From Syntrophaceae bacterium UBA6252 (lineage in GTDB: Bacteria; Desulfobacterota; Syntrophia; Syntrophales; UBA6807): 28,773 nt of DNA. The position numbers and the translations under genes were made by a program. The DNA lies in contig DJVQ01000020.1 of NCBI GenBank assembly GCA_002441265.1, forward strand, positions 15,444-44,216, given 5' to 3'. Positions within the stretch are counted from its first letter, which is position 1, and each line of letters opens with the position of its first letter. The notes beneath the pieces are model-generated. The model was not told where the DNA came from. It was given only the letters and a program-made list of their open reading frames with translations, and did not search any database. Below are positions 22,562-28,773 of this stretch, piece after piece.

Positions 22562-23689
22562 TCAGGGCGCCGCACCGCCGGCGGCTGCCGGCGCTTCCTG
22601 CCTGAACACGCGATGGCAGCAGGCAATGAGAAAACAGGTCATGGGAATGGCGATGATGAGGCCCAGAAGACCGAGGAGCTTCCCCCAGACGGAGAGGGAC
22701 AGGAGAATCATGACGGGGTTCAGCCCCGTGGCCTTCCCCAGGATCCGGGGAACGAGAAAGGCGTCCTGGATCACCTGGACCGCGGCGACGACCAGGGCGG
22801 TCGATCCGAGGCTGATCCACAGGCTCGTTCCCGTTTCCAGGGAATGAAAGAGGGCGAGGATGAAGGCGGGGATGAGGCCCAGGATCTGCAGATAGGGAAC
22901 CATGTTGAGCAGACCGATGAAGAGGCCGAGAAGGAGACCCAGGGGAAGCCCGATGAGGACGAACCCCGTCGCCGTGAGGACGCCGACGATTGCGGCGACC
23001 AGCGACTGGCCGCGGAAATAGCTGCTCATGGAGAGCTGGAATTCCTTCACCAGGGAGAGGATCCCCTGGCGGTGCTTCGCCGGGAGGAGATTCCGCCATC
23101 CCTCGGAAACCTTTTCGTAATCGAGAAGGAGAAAGACGAGGTACAGGCCGATGACGGCCAGTCCTACGAGTCCCATGACAAAAGACGCCGTTCCGGTGAT
23201 CACCCCCCAGAGCCCGGGAAGAAACTTCCGGGCCGCCCCCTCCAGGATCGTGACGAAATGTTCGGTCCGGAAAAACGCCTGGACGTCCTCCCGGGCCAGG
23301 GTGTCCCGGACGGCCTGCCAGAAGTTTTCAGGGAGGTATTTGGCCGCCCGGGCGGCGACTTCCGAGTCGCCGGCGATCCCCGCGACGATGTGCCCCATGC
23401 GGCCTACTTCGTTCATGATGACGGGAACGACGACAAGGACGACGGCGGTGAACACCCCGACGACGAGGAGAAGGGACACGAGGATCGAAAGGGCGCGGCT
23501 TTTCAGTTTCCGTTCCACCGCCAGAACGAGGGGATGAATCAGGTAGGCCAGGAGAAACGCCACGGCAAAGGGAATGAGAACATCGCTCAGGTACGCCAGA
23601 AGACGGATCCCCCCGTACGCCAGGGCCGCCCAGACGGCCATGCGGGCAACGGAATCAAAGGTCAGGGGCTTGTCGCTCCGGAAGACCAT
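22562..23689 (-). CDS. AI-2E family transporter (PerM/YdgG-like permease)
   Basis: A 375-residue inner-membrane protein with about eight hydrophobic segments. An N-terminal pair (about 15-90) and a soluble stretch (about 105-160) precede the C-terminal block. That block carries the family motifs LLDYEKV and FIGLLNMVPYLQILG, followed by the GLNPVMILLSLSVWGKLLGLLGLIIAIPM segment (written in parts: GLNPVMILLSLSVWG, then KLLGLLGLIIAIPM). Family members have been linked to autoinducer-2 export or ion exchange, but for most the substrate is unknown. The start at 23689 follows GGAGGG at 7 bases. It is transcribed away from the divergent sensor gene. Confidence 0.88.
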   Translation of the reverse strand: MVFRSDKPLTFDSVARMAVWAALAYGGIRLLAYLSDVLIPFAVAFLLAYLIHPLVLAVERKLKSRALSILVSLLLVVGVFTAVVLVVVPVIMNEVGRMGHIVAGIAGDSEVAARAAKYLPENFWQAVRDTLAREDVQAFFRTEHFVTILEGAARKFLPGLWGVITGTASFVMGLVGLAVIGLYLVFLLLDYEKVSEGWRNLLPAKHRQGILSLVKEFQLSMSSYFRGQSLVAAIVGVLTATGFVLIGLPLGLLLGLFIGLLNMVPYLQILGLIPAFILALFHSLETGTSLWISLGSTALVVAAVQVIQDAFLVPRILGKATGLNPVMILLSLSVWGKLLGLLGLIIAIPMTCFLIACCHRVFRQEAPAAAGGAAP

Positions 23690-23724
23690 CCTTCGTCCCT
23701 CCTTCGTTTGTCTTCAGGGTGGGC

Positions 23725-23753
23725 ATTATACCCTTCTTTCCGGTTCTTGTGTA
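23725..23753 (-). promoter_or_regulatory. Promoter of the AI-2E family permease
   Basis: Perfect -10 box TATAAT (23730-23725), 17-base spacer, and TACACA (23753-23748; four of six -35 positions). It lies about 35 bases before the start codon. Confidence 0.6.
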
Positions 23754-23872
23754 ACTTTTCCGGCGAACGTCCCCATTCGTTTCCACGAGGATCCCCTCCG
23801 CCCGCCGGGGTTTGCGCCCGGGAAACGCGCCGGCCGCGTCTTTCCCGCCGGCCTGCGGAGGCGCCGCCGTCC

Positions 23873-24331
23873 ATGACGATCCGGTTCCGATTCCTGTTCG
23901 TCGTTTCGCTCATCATCACCGTCGGGATCGTTCTCTCGTCTGCCGTCACCTACGTCGCCGCCAGGAGGCAGCTCGAAGAGGCGGCCCGCCTTGAAATCGA
24001 AAGGTCCGTGACCCTCGTCGCCCGCCAGAGCGAGGCCTGGATCGACTTCTTCCGGACGGACATGGCACTTCTGGCGGAACTGCCCCTGGTTCAACAAACC
24101 GTCGATTCCCCGTTCGACCAGGAACGCGTCGCGGCGGCGAGCCGTTATTTCCGGACCGTCGTGGACGGGGCGAAGGTGTACCAGTCGATCAATCTGTTTT
24201 GGGGGTTTAGAGAGATAAACCACGGTAAGGCATTGGAAAGGAAGATCATACACTTAAGCGATTTTCAATTTCCGATGCCTTACCCATTTTTAGGCCATTT
24301 TCAGAACAACTGGTCACAATTTGGTCACTGA
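23873..24331 (+). pseudogene. Membrane sensor gene interrupted by the island
   Basis: The frame starts at ATG 23873 with a basic N-terminus and a membrane helix at about residues 5-29. An extracytoplasmic helix and the start of a dCache-like sensor follow (for example ARQSEAWIDFFRTDMALLAELP and YFRTVVDGAKVYQSINLF, to residue 109). Such domains belong to chemoreceptors, histidine kinases or diguanylate cyclases. At 24199/24200 the host-like sequence stops abruptly. The next 43 codons are AT-rich and unrelated, ending at TGA 24331, so the second membrane helix and all output domains are missing. No strong ribosome site is visible. The product is probably inactive. Confidence 0.75.
24224..24284. 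repeat. Long inverted repeat near the island edge
   Basis: GGTAAGGCATTGGAAA (24224-24239) and TTTCCGATGCCTTACC (24269-24284) are inverted repeats matching at 15 of 16 positions, with a 29-base loop. They lie 24 bases inside the island edge. Possible roles are an attachment or recombinase site, or a transcription stop. A nearby tandem TGGTCAC pair (24311-24317 and 24322-24328) could be an arm-type site. Confidence 0.5.
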
Positions 24332-24424
24332 AATAGACCATGTTTTACTATGATTTTTTGAATCATTAATATGCTTATTATGATTAATTAAATTTAACCT
24401 TACAACTGATTTTTCAAGAACAAG

Positions 24425-25486
24425 CTAACTAATTTTCCTAATTTTGAATGCTAAAGCTGATATAGATTTCCTCAAACATGACTTCAATTCATCGTCATTT
24501 TTGTATGTTTTAGCGCTTATTCTGTTAATATCAAATGGCATTTTCGAAAAATCCTCCTGAGTAATAATTATACAGTCTTTTTCTAGCATATGAGCTAATC
24601 CAAGTTCATATAATACATTTGGATTTCTTGTGGTTACTTCTGCAACGATAAATGCCGATCTTAGAATATATGTATATATTTTATTATCAATACGATCAGG
24701 AAGATCATCTTCGTCAACGCGATAGCATGATACTTCAAACTCATCTTCAATAAATGGTTTTATGATATCCAAATAAATAGATTGCTTAAACTCTTTTTCT
24801 TTAAAGGGCATCATAACAAAACAAAATGGTTCCTTAGCTTGAACGTAAACCTCCTGATAGTAGCGATTACTTTTTCTATCCAAGGAAATAGGAACAATTT
24901 TATTTAGAAGTGGGTTTAGTATGGAAGGCTTAATTTTATATTTATGCTCAGATATTTCCTCAATAGAATCTTGAACTATAAATGAATTGATAGATCTTTT
25001 TAGCGTCTCCTGTTTCAAGTCTGTTGAAATATAAATGTCACCAAATTCGAGAATTTTTCCAGGAAAAGCTCGCACCCATGACGACAAGACGATTCTTAAA
25101 GTTTCATCTGCTTTCTCATCCGTATCAACAGAACCTAAATATGTTCGAAAGTTTGTAGTCATAAGAACTTGACCACCATGTCCTTTCAATATGTGAATTG
25201 AGTTTGTTCGGACGTGGTGGCATAGAAACCTTAAGAGAAGCCATGCCAAAGGCAATTCTGTTCCATAACTTTGATAATCCGAATAAAGCTCATCACTCAC
25301 CCCTAAAAGGGTTCGCCATCTGTCAGACGTAGTTAAAGGATTAGTTCCCTCTACTCTAAAGTCAATCAGCCCACGATGAAAAGCTCGGCTACTACTTTGA
25401 TCGTAAGACACTGAGATTTCATATACCCTATCTTCTAATATTAAATATTTTGGAATAGTATTTAACATTCTTTCTGTTTCAATCAT
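24425..25486 (-). CDS. Protein with nucleoside 2-deoxyribosyltransferase-like C-terminal domain (A)
   Basis: A 353-residue soluble protein. The C-terminal part (about 220-345) starts FCFVMMPF and contains IYLDIIKPFIE, CYRVDEDDLPDRID, and the motif NPNVLYELGLAHM. Its Glu294 matches the catalytic Glu position of nucleoside 2-deoxyribosyltransferase-like and TIR-related enzymes; CIIITQ and MPFDI follow. This fold is frequent in bacterial conflict systems, where members cleave nucleotides or NAD. Residues about 155-192 look like a winged helix, and the first 150 residues are unrecognised. It is AT-rich and basic in codon choice compared with the host part. The start is ATG 25486, with GGAG 9 bases upstream. 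It follows the deaminase pseudogene immediately. Confidence 0.7.
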   Translation of the reverse strand: MIETERMLNTIPKYLILEDRVYEISVSYDQSSSRAFHRGLIDFRVEGTNPLTTSDRWRTLLGVSDELYSDYQSYGTELPLAWLLLRFLCHHVRTNSIHILKGHGGQVLMTTNFRTYLGSVDTDEKADETLRIVLSSWVRAFPGKILEFGDIYISTDLKQETLKRSINSFIVQDSIEEISEHKYKIKPSILNPLLNKIVPISLDRKSNRYYQEVYVQAKEPFCFVMMPFKEKEFKQSIYLDIIKPFIEDEFEVSCYRVDEDDLPDRIDNKIYTYILRSAFIVAEVTTRNPNVLYELGLAHMLEKDCIIITQEDFSKMPFDINRISAKTYKNDDELKSCLRKSISALAFKIRKIS

Positions 25487-25489
25487 TTT

Positions 25490-25810
25490 GACACGCTCCG
25501 AAATGAGAAACGCAGGCTCTTTCCAGCACCTTATTTTTTCGTGCCGGAGAGCAATCTGTCTCCAGATCGATCATTCCTTTCGTTATCGCCATACTGGAGT
25601 CAATTTATCCCGGAGACCGACCATCCCACTGTCCGGATCCGGGGCTAAATAATAGGCTTCTTTGATCCCGGAAGTAATGATTCTTGCTAGGCACATAGGA
25701 CAAGGTTCTATGCTGGAGAACAAAATCAGTCCATCCATATCTGGACCAGAACCTTTGATTGATTCCTCATACCTGGTCAGAACATCCATTTTGGTGGTAT
25801 GAAGGTCACT
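25490..25810 (-). pseudogene. Decayed nucleoside/deoxycytidylate deaminase-family gene (copy 1)
   Basis: An open stretch from ATG 25789 to 25583 (68 codons) encodes MDVLTRYEESIKG..., the zinc motif SSIEPCPMCLARI and KEAYYLAPDPDSGMV. This is the C-terminal half of a CMP/dCMP deaminase-family enzyme. The HAE zinc/proton-shuttle motif expected just before MDVL is missing: the preceding codons read His-Thr-Thr-Lys. After LTPVWR there is a stop, but a shifted frame continues TKGMIDLETDCSPARKNKV, like the family's C-terminus, up to the start of gene A. So it has lost its N-terminus and carries a frameshift. It is GC-richer than its neighbours. Confidence 0.7.
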
Positions 25811-25811
25811 C

Positions 25812-26846
25812 TCAAAATATTACAGCCTTAATTCGATTTTCCAGTTTTGTCCTGAAATCTGTAAAATTGTCCGGATCCCATTCAATTCGATTTCTGTGAG
25901 CAAGATCAAAGTGTACCCCTTCCTTCCTCACTGCTATTTCATTGCCCTTACTATCAAGAAGTACGTCTATTACATTGCCCGATTTATCAGTTAGTTTTTC
26001 TTCTTTTGTCCAGTCTTTGCGGCACGTATATATTACCTCCAATCCAAGGCCATATGCGAAGCCAGCCTCAAAATAGACCCCTCCCCTATAACCCGTAAGA
26101 TCGCAGACCATGAAACGGCTTCTTCTTATTTGCGCTATTATTTCATCATTTATGTCATTGACGTGTTCAACATTATCGATCTTAAGAGCTTGATATCGAG
26201 GAATTAACTCACCTGCTTCTAGGAATTCAATAGCTGGTTTTATTGCTTTTTCAAAAACATCATTGAGCTCGTCCGTGAACCACATTGCAACAAAGCATAC
26301 CTTAGAATCTCGGTTTGGCTTTTTGATCTCTCTGAGTTTTTGATACCCTTTAGCTGTAATTGAGATATCATTTGTTGGATTAACTCCATCTCGTGCGAAA
26401 ATAAAACCATTATCGAAAAGTAGTTTAAGTGTCCCTACCACCTCCAAAGGCGAAATGCAGTAAAAGAGTGGGTAGTCATCAATTGAATTAACTGTAATTT
26501 GATCTCCTACATATTTTGTTTTCTTCTCAAGGATAAGCAGAGCATGATCCATTTTTTCAATAGGATCTAAATTTCGGAACTGTGAAACAATCAGATTTAG
26601 GTCACCTATCATCAATTTATTTTCTGTAGTTTCGGGTCTTCCTTCGAGTTCCCATCTATTTCGAAGCGTGATGCTAATTACCATCTTATCATCCGATGTA
26701 AAATCTGCTTCTTCGAAATCAGATGCTGCTTCCTTAGTAAGCCTAACAAGCCCACATCTTTTACACATATAAAATGAGCTTGATGGCATGGAGCCGTCAT
26801 TCCATGACGTAACGCCTTTATTACAAAAATGACATGAAACCGACAT
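25812..26846 (-). CDS. Zinc-ribbon protein with nucleoside 2-deoxyribosyltransferase-like domain (B)
   Basis: A 344-residue soluble protein. The N-terminal zinc ribbon has CHFC (Cys5, Cys8) and CKRC (Cys28, Cys31). Residues about 128-177 look like a winged helix (ISPLEVVGTLKLLFDNGFIF...ISITAKGYQKLREI). The C-terminal domain (about 183-344) has CFVAMWF, VFEKAIKPAIEF, FMVCDLTGYRGGVYFEAGFAYGLG with the putative catalytic Glu260, and a late HFDLAHRNRIEWD. It shares its effector-type domain with protein A, but the two differ in their N-terminal parts. The start ATG at 26846 follows AGGAG at 5 bases. Function is unknown; a nucleotide- or NAD-directed effector is an inference from the fold. Confidence 0.7.
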   Translation of the reverse strand: MSVSCHFCNKGVTSWNDGSMPSSSFYMCKRCGLVRLTKEAASDFEEADFTSDDKMVISITLRNRWELEGRPETTENKLMIGDLNLIVSQFRNLDPIEKMDHALLILEKKTKYVGDQITVNSIDDYPLFYCISPLEVVGTLKLLFDNGFIFARDGVNPTNDISITAKGYQKLREIKKPNRDSKVCFVAMWFTDELNDVFEKAIKPAIEFLEAGELIPRYQALKIDNVEHVNDINDEIIAQIRRSRFMVCDLTGYRGGVYFEAGFAYGLGLEVIYTCRKDWTKEEKLTDKSGNVIDVLLDSKGNEIAVRKEGVHFDLAHRNRIEWDPDNFTDFRTKLENRIKAVIF

Positions 26847-26940
26847 ATTCACTCCTTTTTATCGTTTTTATTCATTATCCCGTTTTTCTAATCCTGTACT
26901 AGATGATAGGCTATCTTTTTGTAATTTACTTTTTTATTAA

Positions 26941-27342
26941 TCAAGAATGAAATTCATATCCGCAAAAACGGCATAGCTTCGCGGCTGCCTTAACTTGTTC
27001 AGCACATTGTGGACATGTTTTTTCTTCATTGCTAAATATCTTTTGAGCGGTAGGAATGCGATATTCATATGTCACAGATAGTACTCCATCCGGTTTGACA
27101 ATAAGCATGTAAATAAAGGCTATTATTCCTATTATTAAAACACAAAGAAGTAATGCTAAAAGAAATGCCCCACAGCCGTAACTTCCTGGAGTATAGCTTT
27201 GAGATGTAGGAAAATATCCTTTTTCCGCCATCTCTAAAGCATCTTCCTGGAATAATTGAGTTGCCTTTTGTTGGCTCCCTTTATATGTCTTAACTATTAT
27301 ATTTGTTTGCTCAGCCTCAATCCCCCCCACAACTCCCGTCAT
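26941..27342 (-). CDS. Membrane protein with C-terminal zinc ribbon
   Basis: A 133-residue protein. The N-terminal domain (about 12-57) contains VKTYKGSQQKATQLFQEDA and KGYFPTSQSYTPG. One membrane helix at about 59-82 follows GCGAFLLALLLC, then VTYEYR, and a double-CxxC zinc ribbon closes the protein (Cys110, Cys113, Cys124, Cys127). Proteins of this layout are widespread and uncharacterised. The ATG at 27342 follows GCGGGGGAAATT and is preferred; a GTG five codons upstream (27357) is possible. It lies between the second deaminase remnant and protein B, on the same strand as both. Confidence 0.65.
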   Translation of the reverse strand: MTGVVGGIEAEQTNIIVKTYKGSQQKATQLFQEDALEMAEKGYFPTSQSYTPGSYGCGAFLLALLLCVLIIGIIAFIYMLIVKPDGVLSVTYEYRIPTAQKIFSNEEKTCPQCAEQVKAAAKLCRFCGYEFHS

Positions 27343-27376
27343 AATTTCCCCCGCCACATTTTAATATTTAAAGAAT

Positions 27377-27490
27377 TTATCCGCCTCTCTGTAGATCCTC
27401 CCCTTTTGCTATCTCTCGCCACGCTGGAGGCATTTATCCCGGAAACAGTCCTGCTGTCCGGATCTGGGGCCAGGTGATAGGCTTCCTTCG
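27377..27490 (-). pseudogene. C-terminal remnant of the same deaminase (copy 2)
   Basis: The minus strand encodes EAYHLAPDPDS and, after a frameshift, AWREIAKGEDLQRGG followed by TAA (27379-27377). The first part matches copy 1 (EAYYLAPDPDS) at both protein and DNA level, including the CCGGATAAA-type tail. The zinc motif is missing. The homology begins just after the stop of the small zinc-ribbon gene. Together with copy 1 it forms an imperfect direct repeat of about 80 bases flanking the genes for B and the membrane protein. Confidence 0.6.
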
Positions 27491-27491
27491 G

Positions 27492-27743
27492 TCACGTTCC
27501 GCGTACAATATTGTATGAACCGCAGTTAGCACATTCAAAGACAATATTTACTATTTGACCTCTATTGAAAGACGAAACAAGCGTTACTCGACAACAACCA
27601 CACACATAATCTGTACTGCCTTTTCCTGAACCTCGCATTATTAAATAGGGATCCTTCAAAATAAAATTAGGCGAAGTTAATCTTATGACTGCTGCTGTAT
27701 CTTTTGCTGGTTTAGGTATTACCTCCATCTGGATCTTCGCCAC
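27492..27743 (-). CDS. Small zinc-ribbon protein
   Basis: An 83-residue protein with CGCC (Cys48, Cys51) and CANC (Cys71, Cys74), a probable zinc ribbon, preceded by a strand-rich segment (residues 4-36). The best start is GTG 27743, seven bases after GGAGG; an ATG at 27761 in the same frame has no such site. It overlaps the 3' end of the HEPN-like gene by 32 bases, so the two are probably translated together. The function is unknown. The arrangement resembles a toxin with a small partner, but that is inference only. Confidence 0.55.
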   Translation of the reverse strand: MAKIQMEVIPKPAKDTAAVIRLTSPNFILKDPYLIMRGSGKGSTDYVCGCCRVTLVSSFNRGQIVNIVFECANCGSYNIVRGT

Positions 27744-28452
27744 AGTGCTTCCTCCATTCATTTGATACTTGAAATAGCACCCTCTTAATTAGGTCTAGTT
27801 CAGGAATGGAAAGAATAATTCTTTCATTCAGATCCAAGTATCTTACATCATCATTCTTATCCAGTACTTCCAATCTGGAACAACCGAGATCACTAAGCAT
27901 TTCTCTATAAACCTTACTAGCGTGATGCTGGATAGAATTTCGGATTAAGACGTGCTTTTTTATGACTAATAATTCCCTTTCATGCTTACAGTCAGGATTC
28001 AAAATATCATTGATTATTTTAACTCGGTCATTATATCTTTGGAACGCATAATCAGAAATCAATCCTGCTTTAATCTGTGCCGTCAAATCAGTCTTAACAG
28101 AAAAATCGAGTCGCGCCGTTCTTTTCTTGAGTTCATGAAATTCTCGACGCCCGCTAAAATGCATCTCTACGAAACATAAAAATAGATCCCCCAATAAGTC
28201 AGACCAAGCCGCTATCATTTTGTTTTGATAAAGTTCATGGATTCCTTCCCTGACCATTCCACTATGAATAAGTAGTTCAGATAAATAAAAGGGTTCTGTC
28301 TTTATGTCCTTACCAAGAGATAATTCAACTGATGGATCAGTTCGACTTGCCCTTGTCGCACTGGCGCCAATATTCAAATATGCCTCCGCTAAAATGAGCT
28401 GACGAAAATTTTCGGAAACTTTTCCCTGGAATTTATCGATTTTCGCTTTCAT
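27712..28452 (-). CDS. HEPN-like domain protein
   Basis: A 246-residue, mainly helical cytoplasmic protein. The segment VLIRNSIQHHASKVYREML has Arg171-Asn172 and His176, the R-N-x3-H signature of HEPN RNase domains. It is preceded by long helices (AAWSDLLGDLFLCFVEMHF and a Lys/Arg-rich helix at 105-130), as in that fold. HEPN proteins are commonly RNA-cleaving toxins or abortive-infection effectors. The start at 28452 overlaps a stop codon from an upstream remnant (ATGA); GGGAAAG lies upstream. It is followed with overlap by the small zinc-ribbon gene. Confidence 0.55.
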   Translation of the reverse strand: MKAKIDKFQGKVSENFRQLILAEAYLNIGASATRASRTDPSVELSLGKDIKTEPFYLSELLIHSGMVREGIHELYQNKMIAAWSDLLGDLFLCFVEMHFSGRREFHELKKRTARLDFSVKTDLTAQIKAGLISDYAFQRYNDRVKIINDILNPDCKHERELLVIKKHVLIRNSIQHHASKVYREMLSDLGCSRLEVLDKNDDVRYLDLNERIILSIPELDLIKRVLFQVSNEWRKHCGEDPDGGNT

Positions 28453-28517
28453 TGATTTCTTTCCCGGGCCTCCGCCAGGGCTTCTTCGAAGTTAATATGG
28501 GATAAGAAACATGTAAG
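28449..28517 (-). pseudogene. Short GC-rich coding remnant before the HEPN-like gene
   Basis: An open stretch of 22 codons without a start encodes NFEEALAEARERNQ and ends in a TGA that overlaps the HEPN gene's ATG. The Ala/Glu/Arg-rich sequence and its higher GC content resemble the tail of a host-type gene. It is too short to assign. Confidence 0.3.
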
Positions 28518-28613
28518 TTACCGAAATCAGCAATTACCCCATGATTCTCTCTCCGTGATAAATATTAGAGATGATGTCATGCCTCTGAAAAGAATATGTA
28601 AAAAATAAGATAA

Positions 28614-28773
28614 TTAATTATTTCTAATCTCTTTCAGATATTTTCTTGCTTCACCAATTTCATATAAATAGTTTTTGCTAACTGCGAGGCTAATAAATTT
28701 CTCGAAGTCATTCATGGCACTCACTCTGTCGCCTTTTATAAATAAATTAAGGTAATTGATCCTGTTCTGGCAC
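28614..28773 (-). CDS. C-terminal end of a gene cut by the window edge
   Basis: The last 52 codons of a minus-strand gene, ending at TAA 28616-28614. The visible part, including YLNLFIKGDRVSAMNDF and YLYEIGEARKYLKEIRNN, is helical. It has a spacing of Ala, Gly and aromatic residues that could be a tetratricopeptide-like pair of helices. It is AT-rich like the rest of the island. The gene cannot be named from this piece. Confidence 0.5.
   Translation of the reverse strand, partial: CQNRINYLNLFIKGDRVSAMNDFEKFISLAVSKNYLYEIGEARKYLKEIRNN

Larger units (their letters stand above)
24200..28773. mobile_element. AT-rich acquired island (right end outside window)
   Basis: From 24200 the base composition drops sharply from GC-rich to AT-rich and stays low, apart from short GC-rich scraps near 25500-25600, 27400-27480 and 28450-28490. 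The left edge cuts a sensor gene. The gene content is effector-like and poorly conserved, with pseudogene remnants between genes. No integrase, transposase or tRNA lies in the window, so the type of element is unknown; it could also be a mobile defence island with its integrase beyond 28773. Confidence 0.65.

Noticed and set aside
24200..28773. Search for CRISPR array, integrase, transposase or tRNA in the island
   Set aside because: No regular repeat-spacer pattern, recombinase motif or tRNA cloverleaf was seen in this part of the window.

Overview
The window has two unlike parts. Positions 1 to about 24,199 are GC-rich and densely coded, with nearly all genes on the minus strand. From about 24,200 to the end the DNA is clearly AT-rich, with different codon use, and looks like a horizontally acquired island. 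The GC-rich part suggests a motile, Gram-negative anaerobe, most likely a Desulfobacterota (former Deltaproteobacteria). The grounds are the type Ibeta DAHP synthase, an HD-GYP protein, a methyl-accepting chemotaxis protein, sigma-54 and sigma-28 type promoters, a probable selenoprotein, and a short inverted-repeat element of a kind I associate with that group. The taxonomic call is an inference.

The centre (about 20,560 down to 4,957, minus strand) is a continuous aromatic amino acid cluster. First comes trpEGDCFBA, then aroF-aroB-pheA-aroD-aroE-aroA-aroK-aroC-tyrA. Together they encode all seven steps from erythrose 4-phosphate plus phosphoenolpyruvate to chorismate, the whole tryptophan branch, and the committed steps to phenylalanine and tyrosine. 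Only aromatic aminotransferases are missing. Most genes overlap by a few bases, many through ATGA.

Each half starts with its own promoter, short leader ORF and attenuator. The trp leader peptide carries three consecutive Trp codons. The leader before aroF carries a run of Trp-Tyr-Cys-Phe-Tyr-Tyr-Thr-Phe codons, which suggests one attenuator sensing all three aromatic amino acids at the entry to the shared pathway. Both leaders end in two tandem terminator hairpins instead of one. A 126-bp element with terminal inverted repeats sits between trpG and trpD; related copies lie at 1-102, 1905-1993 and 2161-2175.

Left of the cluster (1-4,819) are a zinc-ribbon protein, an HD-GYP c-di-GMP phosphodiesterase, a chemotaxis receptor and a secreted single-Cache protein behind a sigma-28 type promoter. 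Right of it (20,600-24,199) is a two-gene YeeE/YedE-type transporter. Its first gene has an in-frame TGA exactly where the family has a conserved Cys, followed by a good bacterial SECIS hairpin, so it is probably a selenoprotein. Next come a small secreted protein, an AI-2E family permease, an orphan sigma-54 promoter, and the 5' end of a membrane sensor gene cut off by the island.

The island (24,200-28,773, running off the window) carries two proteins with nucleoside 2-deoxyribosyltransferase-like C-terminal domains, a membrane zinc-ribbon protein, a HEPN-like protein overlapping a small zinc-ribbon protein, two decayed copies of one deaminase gene, and a partial gene at the edge. This content resembles a defence or conflict island. 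No integrase is visible.
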